A stretch of 55,237 bases of DNA. It comes from an uncultured Eubacteriales bacterium (GTDB taxonomy: Bacteria; Bacillota; Clostridia; Lachnospirales; CAG-274). The stretch spans positions 1-55,237 of the forward strand of contig CAJKOJ010000003.1 of NCBI GenBank assembly GCA_905201505.1, read 5' to 3'. The first letter of the stretch is position 1, and every line of letters starts with the position of its first letter. The notes under the pieces were generated by a model. The model saw only the letters and a list, made by a program, of their open reading frames with translations. It did no database searches and was not told the DNA's origin. The translations under genes were made by a program, and so were the position numbers. This document shows, one piece after another, positions 1 through 7,508 of this stretch.

Positions 1-76
<76 letters not shown>

Positions 77-88
77 CTTTTTTATGTG

Positions 89-127
89 AAAAATCAGTAC
101 AGGAAAAGTCTTGTACTGATTTTTTTG
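89..127 (+). terminator. Rho-independent terminator after tRNA-Phe
   Basis: A 12-bp stem (90-101 with 112-123) leads straight into a T tract at 120-126. It lies 13 bases after the tRNA and ends the tRNA transcript before the iscR promoter. Confidence 0.88.
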
Positions 128-235
128 TATTAAGGAAATTTAAAGGCTTTGTAATAATATGCTGAATTAAATAACATAAGCTTATAATAAATCATATTAT
201 ACATAAAATATTTATGTAAATTCCCACTAAACTAC

Positions 236-267
236 TTGACATTATTATACTGAAGTGGTACTATAAT
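236..267 (+). promoter_or_regulatory. Promoter of iscR operon
   Basis: TTGACA at 236-241 is followed 17 bases later by TACTAT at 259-264. A better -10 match, TATAAT, overlaps it at 262-267 but with a 20-base spacer. Start of transcription is expected near 271-275. Confidence 0.7.
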
Positions 268-272
268 AAATA

Positions 273-289
273 CCGAGGAAAACACTCGG
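273..289 (+). promoter_or_regulatory. Inverted repeat at start of iscR transcript
   Basis: CCGAG (273-277) and CTCGG (285-289) form a 5-7-5 inverted repeat just downstream of the -10 box. It is placed where an autoregulating Rrf2 repressor would bind. It could equally be a small 5' UTR hairpin. Binding by the iscR product is inference. Confidence 0.45.
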
Positions 290-316
290 AAATAATTATA
301 AAGACGGTGATTAGAA

Positions 317-718
317 ATGAAAATATCCACGAGGGGACGATATGGATTAAAGGCTATGGTGGATATTGCAGCTAACTGCAAGGAAGGCTGTGTTTCGCTT
401 AAATCTATTGCAGAAAGAACTAACCTTAGTGAAAGCTATCTTGAACAGCTTATTGCTCAGCTTAAAAAAGCGGGGCTTGTTAAAAGTACAAGAGGTGCTA
501 ACGGCGGTTATATTTTGGCTAAAAATGCAGAAGATATTTCAGTAGGAGATATCCTCAGAGTTGTAGAAGGACCGCTGGAGCTTGTGGAGTGTCTTTCGGG
601 CAAAGAAACCTGCGGTTTGGGTGACTGTAGCTGCTGTGCTACAAAAGATGTGTGGGCAAAGTTAAGCGACAGTGTAAGTGAAACAGCTGACAATATAAAT
701 TTATCTGAATTAATTTAA
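317..718 (+). CDS. iscR: Rrf2-family regulator, IscR type
   Basis: This is a 133-residue winged-helix transcription factor of the Rrf2 family that probably senses iron-sulfur cluster status and controls the operon it heads. The N-terminus (MKISTRGRYGLKAM) is diagnostic of the family. The recognition helix region is around residues 28-60. Cysteines at 92, 99 and 104 match the spacing of the [2Fe-2S] ligands of IscR, with two more at 106 and 107. This separates it from the cysteine-free CymR regulators of Bacilli. Start choice rests on ACGGTGAT seven bases upstream. Only 15 bases separate it from iscS. The inverted repeat at 273-289 is a candidate autoregulatory site. Confidence 0.9.
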   Translation: MKISTRGRYGLKAMVDIAANCKEGCVSLKSIAERTNLSESYLEQLIAQLKKAGLVKSTRGANGGYILAKNAEDISVGDILRVVEGPLELVECLSGKETCGLGDCSCCATKDVWAKLSDSVSETADNINLSELI

Positions 719-733
719 GGAGTTGAATATATA

Positions 734-1915
734 ATGGAGTATTATTTTGACAATGCGGCTACTACACAAGTAAGACCTGAAGTAGCTAAGGAAATTATAC
801 CATATTTTACAGAAAGTTTCGGCAATCCCTCAAGTGTTTATAAAATAGCACAGAAAAACAAAAACGCTGTGGAACACGCAAGAGAACAGGTGGCTAACGC
901 AATCGGTGCAGAAGTAAATGAAATATATTTTACAGCAGGTGGTTCAGAAGCCGATAACTGGGCTATTAAGGGAATTGCAGAGAGCTATGCAAATAAAGGC
1001 AAGCATATTATTACATCTTGTGTTGAGCATCATGCGGTACTGCATACTTGCGAATATCTTGAAACAAAGGGATATGAAGTGACATATCTCCCTGTTGATG
1101 AGTATGGTATGATAAGCCTTGAGGACCTTAAAAATGCAATTAGAGAGGATACTATTCTTATTACAATAATGTTTGCAAACAATGAAATAGGCACAATTCA
1201 GCCTATTGCAGAAATTGGAAAAATTGCACATGAACACGGAATATTATTCCATACAGATGCTGTACAGGCTGTATGTCACGTTGAAATTGATGTTAAAGCT
1301 ATGAATATAGATATGCTTTCAATGAGCGGTCACAAGTTTTACGGACCTAAAGGCATTGGGGCATTGTATATAAGAAAGGGAATTAAACTTAATCCCCTTA
1401 TACACGGCGGAGCACAGGAGAGAAGAAGACGTGCCGGAACAGAAAATGTGCCGGGTATTGTAGGTATGGGACTTGCCGCTGAGCTTGCAGTAAAGGAAAT
1501 GCCTACAGAAATACCAAGGCTTACTGCTTTAAGAGATAAACTTATTAACGGAATACTTGACAAGGTGCCTTATGCAAGATTAAACGGACACCCTACAAAA
1601 AGACTTCCGGGAAATGTTAATATATCATTTGAATTTATTGAAGGTGAAAGTATACTGCTTTTGCTTGACTACAAGGGTATCTGTGCATCAAGCGGAAGTG
1701 CCTGTACAAGCGGCTCTCTTGACCCGTCTCATGTGCTCCTGGCAATAGGTCTGCCTCATGAAAAGGCACATGGTTCAGTAAGACTTTCTATGGGTCATTT
1801 TACTACAGAAGAACAAGTTGACTATGTAATACAGGAATTACCGCCTATTGTTGACAGGTTAAGACAGATGTCACCATTATACGAAGAGTTTATAAAGAAC
1901 AAAGGAGAGAAGTAA
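734..1915 (+). CDS. iscS: Cysteine desulfurase (IscS/NifS class)
   Basis: This PLP enzyme of 393 residues removes sulfur from cysteine as an enzyme-bound persulfide and passes it to IscU and MnmA. The PLP lysine is K201 in SGHKFYGPKG. The catalytic cysteine is C324 in the loop SSGSACTSGS, whose length fits the group I (IscS/NifS) desulfurases rather than SufS. The opening motif YFDNAATTQ is typical. The ribosome site AAGGAG starts at about 717, at the end of iscR. iscU follows after two bases. The operon lacks hscA, hscB, ferredoxin and iscA, as is usual in Clostridia, where the pair is often named nifS/nifU. Confidence 0.96.
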   Translation: MEYYFDNAATTQVRPEVAKEIIPYFTESFGNPSSVYKIAQKNKNAVEHAREQVANAIGAEVNEIYFTAGGSEADNWAIKGIAESYANKGKHIITSCVEHHAVLHTCEYLETKGYEVTYLPVDEYGMISLEDLKNAIREDTILITIMFANNEIGTIQPIAEIGKIAHEHGILFHTDAVQAVCHVEIDVKAMNIDMLSMSGHKFYGPKGIGALYIRKGIKLNPLIHGGAQERRRRAGTENVPGIVGMGLAAELAVKEMPTEIPRLTALRDKLINGILDKVPYARLNGHPTKRLPGNVNISFEFIEGESILLLLDYKGICASSGSACTSGSLDPSHVLLAIGLPHEKAHGSVRLSMGHFTTEEQVDYVIQELPPIVDRLRQMSPLYEEFIKNKGEK

Positions 1916-1917
1916 TT

Positions 1918-2358
1918 ATGCAATACAGTGAAAAGGTTATGGATCATTTTATGAATCCGAGAAATGTGGGAGAAATTGAAGACGCAAGCGGCGTTGGTAC
2001 AGTTGGCAATGCTAAGTGCGGAGATATAATGAAGGTTTATCTTAAAATTGAAAACGGTGTTGTACTTGATGCAAAGTTTAAGACATTTGGCTGTGGTGCG
2101 GCTGTTGCTACAAGTTCAATGGCTACTGAAATGATAAAAGGCAAGACTGTTAAAGAGGCTATGGAAATTACAAATAAGGCTGTTATGGAGGCCCTTGACG
2201 GACTTCCTCCTGTTAAGGTACATTGTTCATGTCTTGCAGAAGAGGCTTTACGTGCTGCCCTTTGGGACTATGCTGAAAAGAACGGCATTGTTATCGAGGG
2301 ACTTGAAAAGCCTGTAAATGATATTAGCGAGCATGAGGAAATTCCTGAGGAGGAATAA
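1918..2358 (+). CDS. iscU: Iron-sulfur cluster scaffold IscU/NifU-like
   Basis: This 146-residue scaffold protein receives sulfur from IscS and assembles a [2Fe-2S] cluster before handing it to target proteins. The three ligand cysteines and the aspartate next to the first one are present: C34 in KCGD (with D36), C59 in FGCGAA, and C103/C105 in HCSC. The D residue typically tunes cluster lability. It starts two bases after iscS with GGAGAG upstream, and its stop codon lies inside the ribosome site of mnmA, so translation is probably coupled. A glutamate-rich tail (last 12 residues) goes beyond the conserved core. Confidence 0.95.
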   Translation: MQYSEKVMDHFMNPRNVGEIEDASGVGTVGNAKCGDIMKVYLKIENGVVLDAKFKTFGCGAAVATSSMATEMIKGKTVKEAMEITNKAVMEALDGLPPVKVHCSCLAEEALRAALWDYAEKNGIVIEGLEKPVNDISEHEEIPEEE

Positions 2359-2359
2359 T

Positions 2360-3415
2360 ATGGATAAGGTTGTTGTAGGTATGTCAGGAGGGGTAGATTC
2401 TTCCGTTGCCGCCTGGCTTCTCAAAGAACAGGGCTATGATGTCATTGGTGTGACAATGCAGCTTTGGGAGGGAGAAGATGTTGAGGGCAATTGCTGCGGA
2501 CTTACTGCTGCTGAAGATGCAAGGGCAGTAGCTGCAAAAATAGGCATACCGCATTATGTATTTAACTTTAAACAAGTGTTCAGGGAAAAGGTAATTGATT
2601 ACTTTATAGACGAATATCTTAATGCGTCAACTCCAAATCCGTGTATTGCCTGTAACAGATATGTTAAATGGGAAGCACTTATGCACAGAGCTATGGAACT
2701 TGGTGCAGATTACATTGCAACAGGTCATTATGCCAATATTGTGAAACACCCTGTAACAGGACGTTATACTCTTAAAATGGCGGATAATAAGGATCAGAGC
2801 TATGCCCTTTATAATCTTTCTCAGGATCAGCTTGCTCATACACTTATGCCTGACGGAGCTTATTCTAAAAGTAAAATAAGAGAAATTGCTGAAAAAATAG
2901 AACTTAGAGTTGCCAATAAACCTGACAGTCAGGATATATGTTTTGTGCCTGACGGTGATTATACAAGGTTTATAAGAGAAAACAGCAATGCTGAAATTAT
3001 GGAAGGTGACTTTGTAGACTGTGAGGGCAATGTTATAGGCAGACATAAAGGCATTACAAATTACACTATTGGTCAGCGAAAGGGGCTTGGCATTGCTTTG
3101 GGTGTGCCTGCGTATGTCACTAAGCTGGATATTGAAAGCAATAGAGTTGTAATCGGCGGTAATGAAGATTTGTTTAAAACACGTGTACTTATTAAGGACT
3201 ACAATCCTATGGGAATCGGTGAAATAACTGATGAGTTCAGATGCTTTGGCAAGCTCAGGTACAATCAGCAAAAGGCACCTTGTGTAATAAGACCTAAGGG
3301 GGAATATATTGAGGCTGTCTTTGATACTCCTCAAAGAGCTGTCACCCCGGGGCAGGCTGCGGTGTTTTATGATGATGAGTTTGTTGCAGGCGGAGGTATT
3401 ATTGTTTCTGACTAA
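2360..3415 (+). CDS. mnmA: tRNA-specific 2-thiouridylase MnmA
   Basis: MnmA makes the 2-thio group on U34 of tRNA-Lys, -Glu and -Gln using ATP and sulfur relayed from the desulfurase. The 351-residue protein shows the PP-loop GMSGGVDSS at the N-terminus, the first catalytic cysteine in NPCIACNR, the KDQSYAL motif and the second catalytic cysteine in DICFVP. The start at 2360 is chosen over an upstream in-frame ATG at 2318 because GAGGAGG sits directly before it and residue 2 onward begins the family's conserved core. It is the last gene of the iscR-iscS-iscU-mnmA unit, so sulfur donor and user are co-expressed. Confidence 0.96.
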   Translation: MDKVVVGMSGGVDSSVAAWLLKEQGYDVIGVTMQLWEGEDVEGNCCGLTAAEDARAVAAKIGIPHYVFNFKQVFREKVIDYFIDEYLNASTPNPCIACNRYVKWEALMHRAMELGADYIATGHYANIVKHPVTGRYTLKMADNKDQSYALYNLSQDQLAHTLMPDGAYSKSKIREIAEKIELRVANKPDSQDICFVPDGDYTRFIRENSNAEIMEGDFVDCEGNVIGRHKGITNYTIGQRKGLGIALGVPAYVTKLDIESNRVVIGGNEDLFKTRVLIKDYNPMGIGEITDEFRCFGKLRYNQQKAPCVIRPKGEYIEAVFDTPQRAVTPGQAAVFYDDEFVAGGGIIVSD

Positions 3416-3428
3416 TATTTATAAAAAA

Positions 3429-3475
3429 GCGGCATCACAAATTGATAAAACAATTTGTGATGCCGCCTTTTATTT
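3429..3475. terminator. Bidirectional terminator between mnmA and cstA
   Basis: A perfect 16-bp stem (3429-3444 with 3451-3466) has a 6-base loop, A residues before and T residues after. It can end both the mnmA transcript and the convergent cstA transcript. Confidence 0.92.
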
Positions 3476-3483
3476 TTATTTAT

Positions 3484-5163
3484 TTAAGCTTTAGCAGAAT
3501 TTACTTTTTGTGTAAGGGCTTTTAAACCGCTTATTGAAACAATTATGCCGAGAATAAATAATGCAACTGCAAAAGCAAGCTGTAAAATATCTCCGCTCAT
3601 ATTGTTTGTAGACGATGTAACTACACCTGTAAACTTAGTATAAATTGTTATGCCAAGCATTGAAAGTGTAACCAAAAGCATAATTATCATAGGAACCCAA
3701 AGCATCCAGCCTTGTCTGTTAGTCTTTTTAAAGAATACAGCACAGGCAATAAGTGCAAGAGCTGATAAAAGCTGGTTTGCTGAGCCGAATAACGGCCATA
3801 TATCCTTATAGCCGACTTTTGCAAGGGCAAAGGCAACGGCTAATGTAATAAATGTTGAGAAATATTTGTTTGTACAAAGTTTTGCACCAGCACTCATATT
3901 CTCTTCGTCTATATCTGCATCAATGAAGAATTCCTCAAAAGCAAGTCTTCCTACTCTTGCAACAGAGTCAAGAGAAGTAAGGGCAAAGGCTGAAACAGAA
4001 AGTGTTATAAGTGTCATACTTATACTTTCCGGAATGCCTATTTTAACAAGAAAACTTGCAACACCTGTAGCAAAAATAGCAGGCTGTGTCATATCCGGTA
4101 TAACTCCGCCCTTTGCAATAGCTCCTACAGCAATAAGTGCAATAACTGCAAGCATACTTTCCATAAGCATTGCACCAAATGAAACAGGGAGCATATTTTT
4201 TTCGTTCTTAATCTGCTTAGACGCTGTACCTGATGAAACAAGTGAATGGAAGCCTGAAACGGCACCACAGGCAATTGTTACAAAAAGGTATGGGAAAATA
4301 GTCTGTCCTTCTACATTCCAGCCGTTAAAAGGAGCAAGCTCCATAGTTGGGTTTGCAATAAGTACACCAACAACTGATGCAAGTATCATTGCAACAAGAA
4401 GATAACTGTTAAGGTAATCTCTTGGCTGGAGTAAAATCCATACAGGTGCTATAGATGCAATTGCTATGTAAATGAAAACTATAATATGCCATACACCTGT
4501 GCCTAAATAAATAGGGAACAGAAGTCCTACAGCAATGCAAGCTACAAGTATAATGATTGCAACAAGGGTATTAACCCATTTGTTAGCCTTTGTCTTTCTA
4601 AGATAAAATCCAAGTCCCAGAGCTGCAAATATAAAAAGTGTGCTTGTCATAGCAACCTGACCGTTAGCAGCAACTGTTGCACCTTCACTTGTAAAGCCGT
4701 TAAATGTCTTGCACACAACGTCAGCAAATGCCGCAACTACAAGTATTGAAAATAACCAGGTAAAAAGCATAAAAAGTTTTTTGCCTATTTTACCGATATA
4801 GAGCTCAATGATATAGCCTATTGTTCTGCCCTTGTTTTTAACAGAAGCATACATTGATGCAAAGTCCTGAACTGCACCAAAGAATACACCGCCTATTAAA
4901 ATCCAAAGCAATACGGGAACCCAGCCGAATATAGCCGCCTGAATAGGACCGTTTATTGGGCCTGCACCTGCAATAGAAGCAAATTGGTGTCCAAAAACTA
5001 CGTTAGTGTCTGCAGGAACATAGTCTACACCGTCTTCCAGTTCATAGGCAGGAGTTTTTGCATTTTCATCAATCCCCCAAAGATTGGCAAGGTATCTGCC
5101 GTAAATCAGGTAAGCTCCGCCTAATACAATGATTGCAATAATCATCATAATTAAACCATTCAT
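3484..5163 (-). CDS. cstA: Carbon starvation protein A family transporter
   Basis: This is a large polytopic inner membrane protein (559 residues, about 15 hydrophobic segments) of the CstA family. E. coli members take up peptides and pyruvate, so this one is likely a pyruvate or small-peptide importer. Substrate is inference. The N-terminal segment with IYGRYLANLWGID and the motif GHQFASIAGAGPINGP are hallmarks of the family. Length is nearer to the shorter Clostridial CstA forms than to the roughly 700-residue E. coli protein. The start has AAGGAGG nine bases upstream. It is transcribed alone and convergent to mnmA, from a good promoter at 5194-5222. Confidence 0.9.
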   Translation of the reverse strand: MNGLIMMIIAIIVLGGAYLIYGRYLANLWGIDENAKTPAYELEDGVDYVPADTNVVFGHQFASIAGAGPINGPIQAAIFGWVPVLLWILIGGVFFGAVQDFASMYASVKNKGRTIGYIIELYIGKIGKKLFMLFTWLFSILVVAAFADVVCKTFNGFTSEGATVAANGQVAMTSTLFIFAALGLGFYLRKTKANKWVNTLVAIIILVACIAVGLLFPIYLGTGVWHIIVFIYIAIASIAPVWILLQPRDYLNSYLLVAMILASVVGVLIANPTMELAPFNGWNVEGQTIFPYLFVTIACGAVSGFHSLVSSGTASKQIKNEKNMLPVSFGAMLMESMLAVIALIAVGAIAKGGVIPDMTQPAIFATGVASFLVKIGIPESISMTLITLSVSAFALTSLDSVARVGRLAFEEFFIDADIDEENMSAGAKLCTNKYFSTFITLAVAFALAKVGYKDIWPLFGSANQLLSALALIACAVFFKKTNRQGWMLWVPMIIMLLVTLSMLGITIYTKFTGVVTSSTNNMSGDILQLAFAVALFILGIIVSISGLKALTQKVNSAKA

Positions 5164-5193
5164 AATGTTTCCTCCTTAAATATTTATTTATAA

Positions 5194-5222
5194 ATTATAC
5201 GATGTTATTTTACACCTGTTAA
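5194..5222 (-). promoter_or_regulatory. Promoter of cstA
   Basis: On the minus strand TTAACA (5217-5222) and TATAAT (5194-5199) are 17 bases apart, 31 bases before the start codon. The stretch 5223-5361 toward nagA is very AT-rich and shows nothing else I can support. Confidence 0.7.
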
Positions 5223-5361
5223 ATGTAAAATTCAATAAAAAATTAAGAAAAAATTACAATTTTTTTCATATTATTATTTTTTTTGATAAATTATATTAAT
5301 TATAAAAGAAAAGAATAAAAATATAATAAAAAATCTTATACTTTAAAAAAAATGTTATTCG

Positions 5362-5370
5362 TGATATAAT
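5362..5370 (+). promoter_or_regulatory. Extended -10 promoter of nagA
   Basis: TGATATAAT is an extended -10 element 33 bases before the nagA start. The matching -35 region is weak (TTTAAA at 5342-5347). Confidence 0.55.
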
Positions 5371-5403
5371 AAGGCATTAATTATATTGTGCTGAGGTAAA
5401 GCT

Positions 5404-6441
5404 ATGCTGTACAAAGATGTGGTCTTTTTGAATAAAAATTATGACATAATAATCGGTGATATAAAGACAGAGCAGGGTCTGGTATCTGAGATAAATGAAA
5501 AGGGTGAAGGGAACAGCAAACCTGTGCTGCCTTTATTCACAGATATACATATTCACGGCGGATATGGTGTGGACATTATGAATGCTGTAAGCGATGAAAT
5601 TATATTTCTCAGTAAAAAGTTATATGGCGGGCATATAGGAGCATATATGCCTACAACTGTTGCAGGAGATTATAATAATATAATAAAATGTGCAAAGGAA
5701 ATCAGGCGTGCAGCTGAAAACAAAAGTTATGCCGAAATAGTGGGGATACACATTGAGGGGCCTTTTATTTCACGTCAATATAAAGGAATAATGGAGGATA
5801 AATATATTGTCCCCTGTGATATAAAGCTGTATAAGGATATTAAAGAAATAATGGGAGATCTTAAAGTGAGATTTACTATTGCTCCCGAATGCGAAGGTGC
5901 GGAGGAGTTTTGCAGATATGTGACTGAAAATGGAGATTACATATCACTCGGACACAGCGGAGCAACCTTTGAACAGTGCAGAAAGCTTAAAGAATCAGGT
6001 GCAGGAAGTTATACACATTTGTTTAATGCTATGAGGGGAATTCATCATAGAGAAACGGGTATTGCAGGTGCGGGGCTTCTTGATGATAATTATGTTGAGG
6101 TTATATGTGACTATGTGCATATTTCTAAGCATTGTGCTGAGATAATTGCACGGCTTAAGGCTGATAAAATTGTTCTTGTAACAGATGCAATGGAAGCAAT
6201 GGGCTGTGAAAACGGTAAATTTATATTCTGCGGCAAAGAAGTGACTGCTGATGATTGTTCTGTAAGAGACAGTAAAGGAGTGCTTGCCGGCAGTAAACTT
6301 ACAATGGAAAGGGCTGTAAAAAATATGGCTGAAATAGTGGGGTTAAAGGCAGCAGTCAGGATGGCTGCAGAAAATCCTGCAAAGCTGATTGGACTGGATA
6401 AGTACGGATGTATTGATATAGGAAGGAGAGTGAAAATATGA
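5404..6441 (+). CDS. nagA: N-acetylglucosamine-6-phosphate deacetylase
   Basis: NagA removes the acetyl group from GlcNAc-6-phosphate, the first committed step of amino-sugar use and of cell-wall recycling. Amidohydrolase landmarks are in order: the metal HxH motif in DIHIHGG, the metal glutamate in GIHIEGPF, histidines in LGHSGAT and THLFNAM, and the catalytic aspartate in LVTDAMEA. At 345 residues it is shorter than the usual 370-390, mainly in the N-terminal beta-sandwich part. GAGG lies upstream of the start. The stop overlaps the next start as ATGA. No nagB is nearby in the window. Confidence 0.92.
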   Translation: MLYKDVVFLNKNYDIIIGDIKTEQGLVSEINEKGEGNSKPVLPLFTDIHIHGGYGVDIMNAVSDEIIFLSKKLYGGHIGAYMPTTVAGDYNNIIKCAKEIRRAAENKSYAEIVGIHIEGPFISRQYKGIMEDKYIVPCDIKLYKDIKEIMGDLKVRFTIAPECEGAEEFCRYVTENGDYISLGHSGATFEQCRKLKESGAGSYTHLFNAMRGIHHRETGIAGAGLLDDNYVEVICDYVHISKHCAEIIARLKADKIVLVTDAMEAMGCENGKFIFCGKEVTADDCSVRDSKGVLAGSKLTMERAVKNMAEIVGLKAAVRMAAENPAKLIGLDKYGCIDIGRRVKI

Positions 6442-7412
6442 AGATAGGCAAGCTTCCCAACAGTTTGTTGGAAAAAATAGTAATTGAGCCGATTAACAGG
6501 CATAGTACAGAAAGAAAAGAAGTACTTTTAAAGCCGTCTGTAGGTGAGGATTGTTCTGCTCTTGATATGGGTAATAATATCTGCCTTTTGTCAACAGATC
6601 CGATTACAGGTGCAGTTGAGGACATAGGAAAACTGGCTGTACACATCAATGCAAATGATATAGCCTCAAGCGGAGGAGAGCCTGTTGGAATTATGGTTAC
6701 AGCTCTCCTGCCTGTAAATATTACAGAAGGTGAAATTTCAAAAATTATTGAAGACTTATACAGTGAGGCTAAAAAAGTAAATATAGCTGTTCTGGGAGGT
6801 CATACTGAAATTACGGATGTAGTAAATAAGCCTGTTTTAAGCTGTACTGTTGTGGGAAAGACAAAAAGACTTATATCTTCGGGCGGTGCAAAAGCAGGCG
6901 ACTGTGTTGTTATGACAAAATATGCAGGTATGGAGGGAACCGCTATTTTTGCTAATGATAAAGCAGATATGTTATGTAATATTGACAGAGATGTAATTGA
7001 AAAAGCCAGAAAACTAAGCAATTGCCTTTCTGTAATAAAGGAAGGAGAAATTGGAGCGGCACTTGGTGCACATGCAATGCATGATGTAACAGAAGGAGGC
7101 ATACTTGGTGCTTGCTGGGAAATTGCTGACTGTGCAGGGCTTGGTATAGAAGTTTATGCTGAGAATATACCTGTGCTTGATGAAACTAAGATTATATGCA
7201 AGGCTTTAGGTGTTGATTATCTCAGGCTTATATCAAGCGGTTCAATGCTTATTGTATGTGAAAACGGTGAAGAAATGACAAAGGCTATTTCAGAAAAAGG
7301 AATCAAGGCAAGTATAATAGGTAAAATTACAAAGGGAGAGAAGTTTATTATATCAGGCGGCGAAAAAAGTGTGCTCAGTGAGCCGGGCACAGATGAGCTT
7401 TATAGGGTGTAG
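6438..7412 (+). CDS. AIR synthase-related (PurM/HypE superfamily) protein
   Basis: This 324-residue protein has the two-domain PurM/HypE/ThiL/SelD fold that binds ATP between domains. The N-terminal half has GEDCSALDMG and the metal-binding STDPITG motif with HINANDIASSGGEP. The C-terminal half has HDVTEGGILGA. The tail ends in DELYRV and lacks the C-terminal cysteine that HypE needs to carry the cyano ligand, and no other hyp genes are present, so it is not HypE. Function is unknown. It overlaps nagA by four bases, so the two are translated together, which hints at a role tied to amino-sugar or phosphate-ester metabolism (inference). Confidence 0.8.
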   Translation: MKIGKLPNSLLEKIVIEPINRHSTERKEVLLKPSVGEDCSALDMGNNICLLSTDPITGAVEDIGKLAVHINANDIASSGGEPVGIMVTALLPVNITEGEISKIIEDLYSEAKKVNIAVLGGHTEITDVVNKPVLSCTVVGKTKRLISSGGAKAGDCVVMTKYAGMEGTAIFANDKADMLCNIDRDVIEKARKLSNCLSVIKEGEIGAALGAHAMHDVTEGGILGACWEIADCAGLGIEVYAENIPVLDETKIICKALGVDYLRLISSGSMLIVCENGEEMTKAISEKGIKASIIGKITKGEKFIISGGEKSVLSEPGTDELYRV

Positions 7413-7450
7413 AGATGTAATGTGAATAAAAAGATTTTGGCTTACTTTAC

Positions 7451-7479
7451 TTGAATATTTGAGCGGATTATAGTATAAT
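7451..7479 (+). promoter_or_regulatory. Promoter of asnB
   Basis: TTGAAT (7451-7456) and TATAAT (7474-7479) with a 17-base spacer, 30 bases before the asnB start. No T-box or attenuator fits in the short leader. Confidence 0.82.
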
Positions 7480-7508
7480 ATAACTATCTATGTATGGAGG
7501 CGAAAGAT

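Noticed and set aside
2627..3334. Long open frame on the minus strand inside mnmA
   Set aside because: It mirrors a conserved gene, lacks a ribosome site and gives no recognisable protein. It is a shadow frame.
6438..7412. Hydrogenase maturation protein HypE
   Set aside because: The fold matches, but the essential C-terminal cysteine is absent and there are no hyp or hydrogenase genes nearby.
7413..7508. T-box or attenuator before asnB
   Set aside because: The promoter leaves a leader of about 24 bases, too short for a T-box.
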